Of a stretch of DNA of 64,000 nucleotides, positions 1 through 9,189 are shown in pieces. The translations under genes and the position numbers were made by a program. The DNA lies in contig JAUZSC010000040.1 of NCBI GenBank assembly GCA_030949825.1, positions 35,428 through 99,427 on the forward strand, given 5' to 3'. Under the pieces are notes generated by a model. The model worked only from the letters and a program-made list of their open reading frames with translations. It had not been told where the DNA came from and searched no databases. Source of the DNA: Sulfurimonas sp. (lineage in GTDB: Bacteria; Campylobacterota; Campylobacteria; Campylobacterales; Sulfurimonadaceae). The first letter of the stretch is position 1; each line of letters opens with the position of its first letter.

Positions 1-243
1 GTGTATTTACTGTCTCTGTTTTTAAGGTACTTTTTTGCTCTTTTTTTTGTAATACTGCTAATTTATTTTGCTCTTTAATTTTCTCTTTTTTGTAATCTCA
101 CTTGATGCTTTGTCATACCCAAGTAGATAGCCTATGGTAATAGATGCCATAACAAGAGCTATAACTGCAAGTACCCATGCTATAGCTTTAAGTATTTTAG
201 ATTTATTTTGAGTAGTTGTTTTTGTTCTTTTTGACAAATGCAC
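1..243 (-). CDS. membrane-anchored protein, N-terminal part, frameshifted and cut by the window edge
   Basis: The visible start encodes a short basic segment followed by one transmembrane helix (about residues 18-42, ending in IGYLLGYDKAS). The original frame stops at 58-60 after an unconvincing KKRKLKSKIN tail. If the run of six T at 86-91 had seven, the frame would read on as KKEKIKEQNKLAVLQKKEQK and stay open to base 1. A hydrophobic anchor followed by a charged linker resembles the N-terminus of divergent polysaccharide deacetylases (YibQ type) of this phylum, but the catalytic part is outside the window, so that is only a guess. The frameshift is likely a sequencing error because similar ones recur across the window. 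Confidence 0.5.
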
Positions 244-330
244 ACCTTATATTTATTGGTGCTACTATAGCAAAAAAGTATAAACTGATTAGATTATAAG
301 GCAAATTGCCCTATTTTTAGAAGGTAGATA

Positions 331-1239
331 TTATTTTGTAACTGCTTTTAAAACGGCTTCAAAATCAGTTTGTGCTTTCATTAATGCTTTTCGAGATGCT
401 TTATCTTTGATATTTGCACTGCTCATCCAGTTATATACAGAAGAAAATCCCATTACGATTTTATCTTCATTCGTTTTTTTATATATCATCGTTGTACAAG
501 GAGCAAAGGCGGCTGCTTCTGGTCTTACTTGAGATACTGCACGAATAACATCAATTTTACAAATTGAATATGTCACATAAAAATCATAAGGGCTCTCTTT
601 TCCAAGATTATCAGTAAAGTCAAAATAACTAGGCATTACAAATCCTACTTCATCAAACTTTTCTTCAAAAGCTTCTTCGAGTTCATCTTTAGAGTCCTCC
701 CAGTCTGCACCAGCTAAGTTTTTAGAGTACTTTGTGAGCAATGTTCTCGTTTCTTTTAAACTGTTTTGGCTATATGTATGTTTTGCTTTTGGTAAAACCT
801 GCTTTATTAGCGCATTTATTCTATGTTCAAGTTCTTTAAAAAGTCTCGACTCTGTTCCTAGTATCTTCTCTTGTGTCTGTGCTGTAACTACAGATACATG
901 TAAAGATGTCTCATTTTCTTTTTGATATACAGCTAAACCCATTGGAACAAAAACACCTGCATCTGCTTGCTCTTTAAGTAATCGCATAGATATAGTATCG
1001 TGGTAAAGTGAGATAGCGTTATAGATTTTAAATCCACTTTTTCCATACTTTTTTGTAAGTCCATCATGTATATCTGAATTAATTCCTATAGTAAAACCAT
1101 TTTTAGTAAATGCTTTTTGAATCATCAAGGGAGTTATTTTTCCATCTTTATTATCTACTGTATAAATATGCAAATCACCCTGTGCATACACGCTAACAAC
1201 ACTTAAAAACATTGTTAAAAAAACAACAATTTTCTTCAT
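331..1239 (-). CDS. secreted DUF302 protein, copy 1
   Basis: A 302-residue protein with a clean signal peptide (MKKIVVFLTMFLSVVSVYAQ). The mature part has the DUF302 pattern: a VDNKDG start to a beta strand, a helix with K-N-GF-IG, and a later segment of the type DAGVFVPMGLAVYQ. A second half (YDFYVTYSICKIDVIRA, then PCTTMIYKK) resembles another domain of the same kind. DUF302 proteins have no settled biochemical role; many are periplasmic in sulfur oxidisers. A close paralogue lies at 8254-9189 on the same strand with the same layout. It appears monocistronic, with about 90 bases to the next gene on the left and a divergent ribosomal operon on the right. Confidence 0.8.
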   Translation of the reverse strand: MKKIVVFLTMFLSVVSVYAQGDLHIYTVDNKDGKITPLMIQKAFTKNGFTIGINSDIHDGLTKKYGKSGFKIYNAISLYHDTISMRLLKEQADAGVFVPMGLAVYQKENETSLHVSVVTAQTQEKILGTESRLFKELEHRINALIKQVLPKAKHTYSQNSLKETRTLLTKYSKNLAGADWEDSKDELEEAFEEKFDEVGFVMPSYFDFTDNLGKESPYDFYVTYSICKIDVIRAVSQVRPEAAAFAPCTTMIYKKTNEDKIVMGFSSVYNWMSSANIKDKASRKALMKAQTDFEAVLKAVTK

Positions 1240-1320
1240 TTCTTATCCTTTTGAGTATCTGTTTTTTATATAATAGATAAAGTATACAATAGTTTTTCTA
1301 TTTCTTAAGCATTATTTGTA

Positions 1321-1326
1321 TATAAT
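1321..1326 (+). promoter_or_regulatory. -10 box of the rpsF-ssb-rpsR promoter
   Basis: A perfect TATAAT preceded by TGTA, about 130 bases upstream of rpsF. There is no convincing -35 box, only an AT-rich stretch, as is usual for sigma-70 promoters of Campylobacterota. The distance leaves a leader of roughly 120 bases, which holds the hairpin at 1386-1401. Confidence 0.5.
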
Positions 1327-1385
1327 CGCGTGTTCCTTTCTCTTTGTATCATTTTTTAATGATATATAAATTGAAGTAATTCAGA

Positions 1386-1410
1386 ATGTTGCTTACAACA
1401 TCCGAAAGGG
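1386..1410 (+). promoter_or_regulatory. hairpin leader upstream of rpsF, candidate S6:S18 autoregulatory element
   Basis: ATGTTG, a CTTA loop, then CAACAT form a 6-bp stem followed at once by CCGAAAGGG. In many bacteria the S6:S18 complex binds an rpsF leader hairpin with an exposed CCG. The position in the leader and the adjacent CCG fit, but the full consensus fold was not tested. Confidence 0.35.
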
Positions 1411-1456
1411 AAACATACGCTTATAATGAGCAAATACCAAAGGGAGAATATACTCT

Positions 1457-1924
1457 ATGAGAAACTACGAAAACTTAGTTATCGTTAAACCAACATTAAC
1501 AGCAGAAGAGATCCAAGCTAGCGTTAAAGCTATCGAAGAAGTAATCACTTCAAACGGTGGCGAAATAGCTACTACAGATTCAATGGGAATGAGAAAATTA
1601 GCATACCCAATCGATAAAAATGAGCGTGGATATTTCCATGTTATCTATTATTCAATTGCTCCATCAGCAATCAATGAAATTGAAAGACGCTTTCGTATTA
1701 ATGAACAACTTCTTCGTTTTGTTACTATTAAATACGATACCAACCGTGAAATCAAAGCATGGAATGGTCTTGTTGAAAAAGCTAAAAAAGCAGCAATAGC
1801 AAAAGCAACTCTAGCGAAAACGGAAGAAGCTCCAGTTGTTGAAGCGGCACCAGTTGCTCAAACAGCACCTACAACAGAAGAAGCTCCAGCTGTAGAAGCA
1901 GAAGCAAAAGCAAAAGCAAAGTAA
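1457..1924 (+). CDS. rpsF: 30S ribosomal protein S6
   Basis: Small-subunit ribosomal protein S6, which pairs with S18 on the 30S platform. Residues 1-100 have the S6 fold: MRNYENLVIVKP at the start, GMRKLAYPI in the middle, and FRINEQLLRFVTIKYD before the end of the domain. From about residue 110 there is an Ala/Glu/Lys-rich tail (repeats of EEAPVVEAAP type) that brings the protein to 155 residues against about 100 in E. coli; low-complexity S6 tails occur in other bacteria too. A good ribosome binding site (AAAGGGAG) precedes the start. First gene of rpsF-ssb-rpsR. Confidence 0.97.
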   Translation: MRNYENLVIVKPTLTAEEIQASVKAIEEVITSNGGEIATTDSMGMRKLAYPIDKNERGYFHVIYYSIAPSAINEIERRFRINEQLLRFVTIKYDTNREIKAWNGLVEKAKKAAIAKATLAKTEEAPVVEAAPVAQTAPTTEEAPAVEAEAKAKAK

Positions 1925-1955
1925 TAGCGTACAGCTTAAAAAGTAAGGAAAACCC

Positions 1956-2522
1956 ATGTACAATAAAGTCATATTAGTTGGAAACTTAACGCGTGATATC
2001 GAACTTAGATACTCTCAAGCAGGTCTAGGCATAGCAAATACTGCTATTGCCACAAGCCGTAAATTCACTAGCAATGGTGAAAAAAAAGAGGAAGTATGTT
2101 TTGTAGATATTACATTCTTCGCAAGAAGTGCAGAGATAGCAAACCAATACCTTCGTAAAGGGAGTAAAATCCTAGTAGAGGGACGACTTAATTTTGACCA
2201 ATGGGTAGATCAAAGTGGACAAAAACGCTCAAAACACTCTGTTGTAGTTGAAACTATGCAAATGCTAGATTCTAAGGGAGACAAGCAAGGTGGTGGCGGA
2301 TATAATGCTCCTGCTCAAGGTGGACAACCTGCGTATCAAGCACCGCAACAACAGCAACAACAAAGTTATCAAGCGCCGCAACAGCAACAGCAGAGCTACC
2401 AAGCACCAGCACAACCGCAGCAACAAGCTTATAACAACCAAGCTAATGCCCAAAGTCGTCAGATGCCTAGCCCTGATTCTGTTCCTGTGATTGACATCGA
2501 TGAAGATGAAATTCCATTTTAG
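1956..2522 (+). CDS. ssb: single-stranded DNA-binding protein SSB
   Basis: Binds single-stranded DNA during replication, repair and recombination. Residues 1-110 form the OB fold (MYNKVILVGNLTRDIELRY, VCFVDITFF, LVEGRL). A glycine- then glutamine/proline-rich linker (about 118-165, with repeated SYQAPQQQQQ units) leads to the acidic tip DIDEDEIPF, which recruits partner enzymes. At 188 residues it is slightly longer than E. coli SSB. It lies between rpsF and rpsR, the usual arrangement, with gaps of about 30 bases, so the three are almost surely co-transcribed. Confidence 0.97.
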   Translation: MYNKVILVGNLTRDIELRYSQAGLGIANTAIATSRKFTSNGEKKEEVCFVDITFFARSAEIANQYLRKGSKILVEGRLNFDQWVDQSGQKRSKHSVVVETMQMLDSKGDKQGGGGYNAPAQGGQPAYQAPQQQQQQSYQAPQQQQQSYQAPAQPQQQAYNNQANAQSRQMPSPDSVPVIDIDEDEIPF

Positions 2523-2549
2523 AAAATAATAGATAATAAAGGAAACACA

Positions 2550-2813
2550 ATGGCAGAAAAAAGAAAATATAAAAAAAGATTTTGTAAATACTGTGAATCA
2601 AAAGTTGATTTTATGGATTACAAAGAAGTTGGAGCATTACGCTTCTCACTTTCAGAAAGATATAAAATCATGCCTCGTCGTTTAACAGGTAACTGTAAGC
2701 GTCACCAAGACATGATTTCAATCGTGATTAAAAGAGCTCGTGCAGCAGCGTTAGTTCCATATACTGTAACTCGTAAAGCAGTAGTAACTCAACCTTTCGA
2801 AAACTTAAGATAG
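2550..2813 (+). CDS. rpsR: 30S ribosomal protein S18
   Basis: Ribosomal protein S18, partner of S6 in the 30S subunit. The 87-residue protein has the family core: a Lys-rich start, FCKYCESK, a long basic segment ending in [10 protein letters not shown], and a C-terminal helix with [13 protein letters not shown]. The C-x2-C plus the later Cys and His could bind zinc, as in C+ versions of S18, though that is inferred. Ribosome binding site AAAGGA sits eight bases before the start. Last gene of the operon, followed by a strong terminator. Confidence 0.97.
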   Translation: MAEKRKYKKRFCKYCESKVDFMDYKEVGALRFSLSERYKIMPRRLTGNCKRHQDMISIVIKRARAAALVPYTVTRKAVVTQPFENLR

Positions 2814-2830
2814 ACACTTCTTCATATTTA

Positions 2831-2857
2831 AGATAAGAGTTTAGCTCTTATCTTTTA
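2831..2857 (+). terminator. rho-independent terminator of the rpsF operon
   Basis: Perfect 9-bp stem AGATAAGAG / CTCTTATCT with a five-base loop, followed by TTTTA, starting 18 bases after the rpsR stop. Confidence 0.85.
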
Positions 2858-2875
2858 TTAGGAATATTTTTTGCT

Positions 2876-4588
2876 ATGAAGATAGTTATGAAATACATAC
2901 TAATACTTTTACTCCTCATCCCCTTTTTACAAGCTAAAGAATTTTCTATCATAATAGAGAAACCTTTTAATGAAGCTCTTTTTGACATAACACAAGATTA
3001 TGACAGAACAATATCTGCTGTTGGTTTTACAAAAGAGTATAAACAGAGTGCGAATCATAGCACAACATATACAAATGCTTTTGATTACCTCTCTTCTTTG
3101 TCTAACTCTAATGGCTCACAAGTTGCCTTTGTTAAAGTCGATAAACATGCAAATATTCTCATAAATAAACAAAGCAAGATGTCTAAGTTTTCAAGAGCTG
3201 TTGCACTTGTTAAAACACCTTCAAATGGCTACTTTATTGGTGGATATACACTCGATGGTTCACTCCTGATTACAAAGCTAGATGCAAATGCAAATGTACT
3301 CTTTTCTAAAACATTTGGAACAAAAAATTATGATAGGATGAATAATCTTATTCTTTTAAGTGATGGAGGTGTTCTTGCAATTGGAAGTGCATCTACCTCG
3401 AGGTCACCAAGCGATAGCCTGTTTGAAACAGGACTTGGTCTTAACGATATTTATTTAACACGATTTTCAAAAAATGGGCACAAAATATGGAGTAAAAAAT
3501 ACGGTACAAGTCATGATGACAACGGTATAGATGCTGTTGAGGCTAGAGATGGTTCTATCATTGTAGTCAGTACAACTTCTTATCATAAAAACAAAAATAT
3601 AACGCTTATGAGAATTACAGAAAATGGGAATAAAGTATGGCTTAAACAGTTTAAAGAAGAAGACAAAGTAACTCCGTATAAAATAATCAGACTTCGTGAT
3701 AACAACTTTTTACTTTCACTCTCTAAACGCAATGAACTAGGAAAAGAACAAATACGCTTAATAAAATTCAACCTTCAACGAAATATTATGATTGATAAAG
3801 AAATTGTTACCTCGTATTCGAGTGCGCTTAAAGATATTAAAGAGTACTCTGATGGAAGCATAATCGGAGTTGGTTATGTAAAAGACACCTATAACACAGA
3901 TGCCCTCGTTATGATATTAGATAATACAATGAGCATGCTCCACCAAGAACACTTTGGTGATGAAAACTACGATATGTTCAATGCCCTCACAATCTTGCAT
4001 AATTCTCAAGCCGCTGTTGCAGGATTAAATACACATCCAGATTCGCAAGAGTCAAATATGTGGATAGCAAAAATAAACCGTGATGGAACGATGGCTCAAG
4101 TATCTACGAAAATAGAAAACTTTTATCTGATGCTTAAAAAAATATTTGCAGATGAAATTAGGATGGGTACCTTGCTCATAAAAGAAGATTTAACTATAGA
4201 ACTTCTAGATGCAAAGTTACTTTTTTCAAGCGGAGAATATAAATTAAACAAAATACAAATCGCATTTATAAACAAGTTTTCTAAAAAATTAATTCCCTTT
4301 TTGTATGCTCATAAAGAAGCTATAAAAGCTTTAGAAATAAATGGCCATACTTCAAGCGAATGGAGCAACTCAGACTTTCCTACAAACTACCTAAACAATG
4401 AAAAGCTTTCTATGGGGCGCTCATTCTCAACACTTACGCATTTGTTTTCAAGTCAAGATATGCAAACACAAAAATGGTTATCTAAAATTTTAAAAGGGAG
4501 TGGTCTTGGGTTTTCTAAGAAGATTGTATTTGATAATGTAGAGTATAAACAGAGGTCTCGAAGAGTATCATTTAAATTGATACTCTAA
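2876..4588 (+). CDS. exported propeller-like protein with OmpA-like C-terminus
   Basis: A 570-residue exported protein of unknown role. The signal peptide (LILLLLIPFLQAKE) fits either the start at 2876 or the internal ATG at 2888. Residues 90-400 hold repeated segments of the type GGYTLDGSLLITKLDANANV with recurrent W/F-x-K-x-FG ends, as in delta-60-like beta-propellers that report each step as 'what happened'. The last 140 residues resemble an OmpA-like peptidoglycan-binding domain (LLFSSGEYKLNK, then ALEINGHTSSEW, then RRVSFKLIL), which would tether it at the cell wall or outer membrane. It stands alone between a terminator and a convergent gene. Its function cannot be named from the sequence. 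Confidence 0.7.
   Translation: MKIVMKYILILLLLIPFLQAKEFSIIIEKPFNEALFDITQDYDRTISAVGFTKEYKQSANHSTTYTNAFDYLSSLSNSNGSQVAFVKVDKHANILINKQSKMSKFSRAVALVKTPSNGYFIGGYTLDGSLLITKLDANANVLFSKTFGTKNYDRMNNLILLSDGGVLAIGSASTSRSPSDSLFETGLGLNDIYLTRFSKNGHKIWSKKYGTSHDDNGIDAVEARDGSIIVVSTTSYHKNKNITLMRITENGNKVWLKQFKEEDKVTPYKIIRLRDNNFLLSLSKRNELGKEQIRLIKFNLQRNIMIDKEIVTSYSSALKDIKEYSDGSIIGVGYVKDTYNTDALVMILDNTMSMLHQEHFGDENYDMFNALTILHNSQAAVAGLNTHPDSQESNMWIAKINRDGTMAQVSTKIENFYLMLKKIFADEIRMGTLLIKEDLTIELLDAKLLFSSGEYKLNKIQIAFINKFSKKLIPFLYAHKEAIKALEINGHTSSEWSNSDFPTNYLNNEKLSMGRSFSTLTHLFSSQDMQTQKWLSKILKGSGLGFSKKIVFDNVEYKQRSRRVSFKLIL
4562..4586. terminator. hairpin between convergent genes
   Basis: AGAGTATCA and TGATACTCT form a perfect 9-bp stem around TTTAAAT. 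It covers the last codons of the OmpA-like gene and lies just past the stop of the convergent gene. No long T run follows on either strand, so its role as a terminator is uncertain. Confidence 0.4.
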
Positions 4589-4600
4589 AAGTTTAAAGGA

Positions 4601-4940
4601 TTAACCACAAGAAGGAATGTCACCATCTGAAGCATATTTCCATACGAAATCATAAAGATTAGTTACATCTTTTTCTTTCATTTTCTTAATTTTTTTCTCA
4701 CCATGAGGACAAAGCGCTATCCATTCTGCACTTAAACTACCAGCATCTTTAATGCTTGTCCATTCGCTACGATTATGCTTTGTTGCAAGTGAAGCACCAT
4801 TTTTAAGACCATCTTTTTTTACAAGCTTTTAACTTTTTAAGATAATATTTTTGACCTTTTTTAGCATCAGCCGATACTGTAGTCGTAAACATTGTACTTG
4901 CTACGAATGCAGCTAATAATAATGAACTCATTTTTGTCAT
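4601..4940 (-). CDS. small periplasmic cytochrome-associated-type protein, frameshifted
   Basis: Read from 4940, a signal peptide (SLLLAAFVASTMFTTTVSADA) leads to KKGQKYYLKKLKACKK, then the frame breaks. Removing one base from the run of seven T at 4814-4820 restores a 112-residue protein that continues DGLKNGASLATKHNRSEW, then ALCPHGEKKIKKM, and ends YASDGDIPSCG. No CxxCH heme motif is present, so it is not an obvious cytochrome, although proteins of this shape in the phylum are often labelled cytochrome-like. The three cysteines could bind metal or form disulfides. The break is probably a sequencing error. Confidence 0.6.
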
Positions 4941-5053
4941 TTTTTTTCCTTTTGATTGTGATAAAGATGTGACATTCTACATCTTTTTTAATAAATTACT
5001 CATTAAACTTGAGGTGAGAGAAGTATAGACCCAAATTGTGAAATGATTGTGAA

Positions 5054-5359
5054 TTAATTAGCGATTCTAAAACTAAGTCGTGTTTTATCTTGTTTAAATT
5101 TTTTGTAAAGTTTAAATTTTGCCTTTTCTAATTCTTCTACCGTATATGAAAATGCTTCCCCTATTTTTTCATCGCTAAGCGCAGCACTATCCATTGCAAA
5201 AAGCTTTAGCTCTTTTTTCGTCAACTTCGCTTTTAAAATTCCGTAGAGTTCTTTCTCGTCTTCTATCAAATTAATCGCTTCTATTTGCGTGTATTTTGCA
5301 AGTTCCTCACGAAAGTTATTTTCCTCGTTATACTGTCTCCATACTGTACTATCTAGCAT
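5054..5359 (-). CDS. conserved small protein co-translated with serB
   Basis: A 101-residue acidic and basic helical protein with no signal peptide or membrane segment. The middle (KELKLFAMDSAALSDEKIGEAF) looks like a helix-turn-helix of the sigma region 4 kind, but the match is loose. Its ATG overlaps the serB stop in a TAATG junction, so the two are translated together. I do not recognise a family. Confidence 0.6.
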   Translation of the reverse strand: MLDSTVWRQYNEENNFREELAKYTQIEAINLIEDEKELYGILKAKLTKKELKLFAMDSAALSDEKIGEAFSYTVEELEKAKFKLYKKFKQDKTRLSFRIAN

Positions 5360-5982
5360 TAAATCTTCTCCAATATTTGTGTTAAATCTTTTTCATTTAT
5401 GATTATATTTGCTTCTTTTTGCAGGATTTCTCGTGCACAAAAAGCTACTCTCGTGCCAGCATGCGCAAACATAGACAAATCATTTGCCCCATCTCCACAT
5501 ACAAGCGTTTCTTCTTCACTCACTCCAAGAATATTTTGAATACGAGTAAGCATATCACCCTTTGAGTAATTAAACATCATATCACCACCAACTAAACCTG
5601 TTAGTTTTCCATCTTTTTCATGTAAAACATTTGAAAAATCTGCGTCATATCCTAAAATATCTTTCGCGTAGCCCGTTGCTGAGCGAAAACCACCAGAAAA
5701 ACAGACAACTGTCATTCCTCTTTTTTTAAGTTCGGCTATGGTTTCTTTTGCACCTGGCATAAAGGGGAGGTTTTCGCTTATTTTTTTCACAACTGAATAA
5801 TCAAGCCCTTTTAAAAGCCCTACTCTTTGTTGCAAAGACTCAAAAAAATCAAGTCTACCACTCATTGCTTCTTCGGTAATTAAGGCAACTTTTTCACCGA
5901 TTCCTAATTCTTCTGCAAAGAAGTCAATCGTTTCGCCATCCATCAGTGTGGAATCAAAATCAAAAACAGCTAGTTTTAGCAT
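5359..5982 (-). CDS. serB: phosphoserine phosphatase
   Basis: HAD-superfamily phosphatase that makes serine from O-phosphoserine. Motif I is DFDST with the nucleophile Asp8 and Asp10; a cap segment with ETIDFFAEELG follows; motif II is in VVCFSGG; motif III and the second metal site are in GDGANDLSMF near residue 160. The length (207) is that of the compact SerB form. It is co-translated with the downstream 101-residue gene and diverges from metF. A related HAD phosphatase with another substrate is possible, but the motif set fits SerB best. Confidence 0.88.
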   Translation of the reverse strand: MLKLAVFDFDSTLMDGETIDFFAEELGIGEKVALITEEAMSGRLDFFESLQQRVGLLKGLDYSVVKKISENLPFMPGAKETIAELKKRGMTVVCFSGGFRSATGYAKDILGYDADFSNVLHEKDGKLTGLVGGDMMFNYSKGDMLTRIQNILGVSEEETLVCGDGANDLSMFAHAGTRVAFCAREILQKEANIIINEKDLTQILEKI

Positions 5983-6037
5983 ATATTTTTCTCTCTTTTA
6001 GTTATAATTACGCAATTATACCCATTTAGGATTTTTT

Positions 6038-6949
6038 TTGTTTGATACACTCATAGATAAACTACAAAATAGCACTTATATAACGCTTGAAACTACGCCA
6101 GGGCATTCACCTCAGTTTACGCCTATCGTAGATAAGATTCAAGCTCTTGGACTCCAAAACCTTGTGGATGGTTTTTCGACAACAGACAACCCTCTTGCAA
6201 AGTTAAAGTACAATGCACTTTTTGCAGCCAAAATTTTACAAGAACGATTTAACAAGCCCGTCATCGCAACAATGAGTATGCGTGACAGAAATAAAATAGC
6301 ACTTCAATCAGATTTACTCGGAAGCAATGAAGTAGATATACGCGCTATTTTAGCTCTCACTGGCGACCCTGCGACCATAAGTGACCAACCCCATGCCAAA
6401 GGTGTTTTTGAAGGAGACAGTACACTTCTTTTAGACATCATCTCAGCTTTTAACTCCGGTATGAATTACGCAGGTAAACCTTTTAAAGATAAACCAAAAG
6501 AGATATACCCGTTTGCAGTTGTTAACTCGTATGCAAAAAACCCTAAAACATTACAAAAAAAGATGCAAAAGAAAATTAAACACGGAGCACTTGGAATTAT
6601 TACACAACCTGTATATGATTTAGAAAATGCAAAGCAACTTGTAGAACTCAACGAAGCAGCAAATGCTGACTGTTGTCCAGAGTACAAACGAGCCGAACTA
6701 ATCTTAGGGATTTTCCCTATTACTAAACTCAGAACTGCACAGTTTTTATCTGCACATGTTCCAGGGATTCATGTTCCAGATGCATGGATAGATAAACTAA
6801 GAATAGCTAATGCTAAAAGCGTAGAAGAAGAATATAAAGTAGGATTCGAGTTAAGCAAAAAGCTTTTTGATGAGATTAAAGCATTGCATCCAAAGATTCA
6901 CCTCATGACAGCAAACCAATTTCAACTCGCGCACGACATACTCGTATAA
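6038..6949 (+). CDS. metF: methylenetetrahydrofolate reductase family protein
   Basis: A TIM-barrel protein of the 5,10-methylenetetrahydrofolate reductase family, which makes methyl-THF for methionine synthesis. Visible family features: an early TLETTPGHSP segment, a conserved ALTGDP turn near residue 110, and GALGIITQPVYD near 185, the flavin-site region. It has 303 residues, near the bacterial MetF length. The start is TTG at 6038 with AGG just upstream; no later ATG preserves the first strand. The N-terminus differs from E. coli MetF (short, no SFEFFPP), so it may be a lineage-specific branch. It is followed after 12 bases by serS. Confidence 0.75.
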   Translation: MFDTLIDKLQNSTYITLETTPGHSPQFTPIVDKIQALGLQNLVDGFSTTDNPLAKLKYNALFAAKILQERFNKPVIATMSMRDRNKIALQSDLLGSNEVDIRAILALTGDPATISDQPHAKGVFEGDSTLLLDIISAFNSGMNYAGKPFKDKPKEIYPFAVVNSYAKNPKTLQKKMQKKIKHGALGIITQPVYDLENAKQLVELNEAANADCCPEYKRAELILGIFPITKLRTAQFLSAHVPGIHVPDAWIDKLRIANAKSVEEEYKVGFELSKKLFDEIKALHPKIHLMTANQFQLAHDILV

Positions 6950-6961
6950 ACAAGGAAAAAA

Positions 6962-8212
6962 ATGATTGATTTAAAACTATTACAAAAAGATTTCGAGGGG
7001 ATGAGTGAAAAGCTTATCCGCAAAGGTGTTGAGCTTACTCTACTTGAACAACTCAAAACAAAAAATGAAGAACTAATACGAGCAAAACAAAACTTTGAGA
7101 AACTTCAAGCATTACAAAACTCTATGAGTAAAGAGTTTGGCGCTTACAAACGCGAGGGCAAAGATATAACTGAGCTTAAGGCAAAGGTAGATGCTAACAA
7201 AATAGAGATTACAAAAGTTCTTGATATTCAAAGAGAAAAACAAGAAGAGTTAGAATCTATGGCAATGGCTATACCAAATGTTCCAGATGACACAGTACCA
7301 GATGGTGCAGATGAAAATGACAATGTTGAGCTTAAAAAAGTTCTTAGTCCTAAAGAGTTTTCCTTCACACCAAAAGAGCATTGGGAACTAGCAGAACAAA
7401 ATGGATGGATAGACTTTGAGCGTGGTGTAAAACTAGCTACAAGTCGTTTTTCTGTTTCTTTTGGAATGGGTGCAAAACTCGAACGCGCTTTAATAAACTA
7501 CATGCTTAACTTTAACTCTGCTCGTGGATTTGAAGAAGTAAGTGTTCCTGCTCTTGTAAACCGTACAGCCCTTGAAGGAACAGGTCAACTTCCTAAGTTT
7601 GAAGATGATTTGTACAAGATGGACGGTCAGGATTTATTTTTGATTCCAACGGCAGAAGTGCCAGTAACAAACCTCTATCAAGATGAGATTTTAGCATCTG
7701 ATGCCTTACCTAAAAAAATGACAGCATATACCTCTTGTTTTAGAAAAGAAGCAGGAGCAGCAGGTCGTGACACTCGTGGAATGATAAGACAACACCAATT
7801 TCATAAAGTTGAACTTGTAACGCTTTGTAAACCTGAACAAAGTGAAGCTATCTTTGATGAGATGGTATCATGCGCATCTGATATACTAACCGCACTCGAA
7901 CTTCCCCACCGCATAGTAAACCTCTGCACAGGTGACTTAGGCTTCTCCGCAGCTCACACAACTGACATAGAAGTATGGTTACCAGGTCAAGACCAATACC
8001 GTGAAATCTCTTCTATAAGTAACACAAGACAGTTCCAAGCACGACGAGCAAAAATCCGTTATAAAGATGCAAAGAAAAATAGCTTTGTAAATACACTTAA
8101 TGGGAGTTCTCTCGCTGTTGGACGTACTTTGGTTGCTATTATGGAGAATTATCAAAATGAAGATGGAAGTATTGATATTCCTGAGGTTTTGAAGCCTTAT
8201 TTGGGAATCTAG
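6962..8212 (+). CDS. serS: seryl-tRNA synthetase
   Basis: Class II aminoacyl-tRNA synthetase that charges tRNA-Ser. Residues 1-105 form the long antiparallel coiled-coil arm that grips the tRNA. The catalytic core carries the TxE loop ([11 protein letters not shown]), motif 2 ([15 protein letters not shown]) and motif 3 ([18 protein letters not shown]). The length, 416, is standard. It probably forms a two-gene operon with metF. In Campylobacter jejuni serS neighbours the motility gene pflB, as I recall; here a PflB-like gene lies about 4 kb away. Confidence 0.97.
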   Translation: MIDLKLLQKDFEGMSEKLIRKGVELTLLEQLKTKNEELIRAKQNFEKLQALQNSMSKEFGAYKREGKDITELKAKVDANKIEITKVLDIQREKQEELESMAMAIPNVPDDTVPDGADENDNVELKKVLSPKEFSFTPKEHWELAEQNGWIDFERGVKLATSRFSVSFGMGAKLERALINYMLNFNSARGFEEVSVPALVNRTALEGTGQLPKFEDDLYKMDGQDLFLIPTAEVPVTNLYQDEILASDALPKKMTAYTSCFRKEAGAAGRDTRGMIRQHQFHKVELVTLCKPEQSEAIFDEMVSCASDILTALELPHRIVNLCTGDLGFSAAHTTDIEVWLPGQDQYREISSISNTRQFQARRAKIRYKDAKKNSFVNTLNGSSLAVGRTLVAIMENYQNEDGSIDIPEVLKPYLGI

Positions 8213-8215
8213 CTT

Positions 8216-8240
8216 AGAGTGCGCTTAATGCACTCTTTAC
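8216..8240 (+). terminator. terminator after serS
   Basis: AGAGTGC / GCACTCT form a 7-bp stem with a seven-base loop, starting four bases after the serS stop and followed by TTTAC. Confidence 0.55.
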
Positions 8241-8253
8241 AATACTAGGAATA

Positions 8254-9189
8254 TCAATTCTTCGTAACATCTTTCAAAATATTTTCATAGACGCTTTGCG
8301 TTTGTAAAAGTCCGTCTATGGAAGCTTTACCTTCTATGTTGGCACTGTTTATCCAGTTATAAATAGATGCAAACCCCATCACAATTTTATCTTCATTTTT
8401 TTTCTTGTATATCATTGTTGTGCATGGTCCTAAAGCTGCTGCTTGGGGTTCTACTTTTACTACGATTCTTAGAACATCCATTTTACATATTGCATATGTT
8501 ACATAAAAGTCATAAGGGGAATCTTCACCTAAATCATCGCTTAAGTCAAAATAACTAGGCATCGCAAAACCGGCCTCACCAAACTTTTCTTCAAACTCTT
8601 CTTCTAGCTCTTCCCGAATATCTTCAAAGTCTGCATCTTTATCTTTGATATTAAGTGTGTATTTTGTTAGAAAATTTCTTTCTTGCACCTTACGCTTCTT
8701 GTTGTAGTAATCCACAGCACTTGGAAAAAGTGTTCTTATTACTTCTACAACAGCGTCTTCTAAATCGTGTAAGCCCTGTAAATTTTTTCCAAGAATTCTA
8801 GCCTGAGCATCTGCGGTTACTACGACTAGATGCAAATCATCTTCATCAAGTTTTTGATAAACAATCATGCCCATTGGTACTAAAACTCCAGCATCTGCTT
8901 CTTTTTTAAGAAGATTTAATGTTATGTCTTTATGGTAAAAAGATATATTGCTATATATTTTAAAATTATTATCTTTATAAATATCTAGAAGTTCAGCTTG
9001 AATATTCGCATTTTCTCCAATAACAAAGCCATTTGATTTCAAAGCCTCTTCAATCATTTTAGCATCGATACTCAGATCTTTATTATCAACTGTAAATATC
9101 AAAAAGTCTCCATTTTTTTGACTTTTTGTATCCAAACCACTAGCAATCAACATCCCTAGCATTACAAACAATATGACGATAACTTTCAT
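8254..9189 (-). CDS. secreted DUF302 protein, copy 2
   Basis: A 311-residue paralogue of the protein at 331-1239, with a signal peptide (VIVILFVMLGMLIASGLDTKS). The same landmarks appear in order: FTVDNKDLSIDAKMI, GFVIGENANIQAELLDIYKD, EADAGVLVPMGMIVYQK, YDFYVTYAICKMDVLR, GPCTTMIYKKKNEDKIVMGF. Both copies end with a Y/FNW-x-SANI segment. The copies flank the rpsF-serS block on the same strand, suggesting duplication. Biochemical role unknown; location is periplasm or cell surface by the signal peptide. Confidence 0.8.
   Translation of the reverse strand: MKVIVILFVMLGMLIASGLDTKSQKNGDFLIFTVDNKDLSIDAKMIEEALKSNGFVIGENANIQAELLDIYKDNNFKIYSNISFYHKDITLNLLKKEADAGVLVPMGMIVYQKLDEDDLHLVVVTADAQARILGKNLQGLHDLEDAVVEVIRTLFPSAVDYYNKKRKVQERNFLTKYTLNIKDKDADFEDIREELEEEFEEKFGEAGFAMPSYFDLSDDLGEDSPYDFYVTYAICKMDVLRIVVKVEPQAAALGPCTTMIYKKKNEDKIVMGFASIYNWINSANIEGKASIDGLLQTQSVYENILKDVTKN

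Noticed and set aside
86..91. Phase variation as the cause of the homopolymer breaks
   Set aside because: The runs are only six to nine bases and lie in housekeeping genes such as ftsH, prmA and hisD; error explains them better.
2340..2420. Tandem repeat in ssb as a CRISPR-like or regulatory repeat
   Set aside because: The period follows the SYQAPQQQQQ protein repeat; there are no spacers.
2265..2490. Leu-rich or Asn-rich frames within ssb
   Set aside because: They arise from the glutamine-codon repeats of the SSB linker read in other frames.
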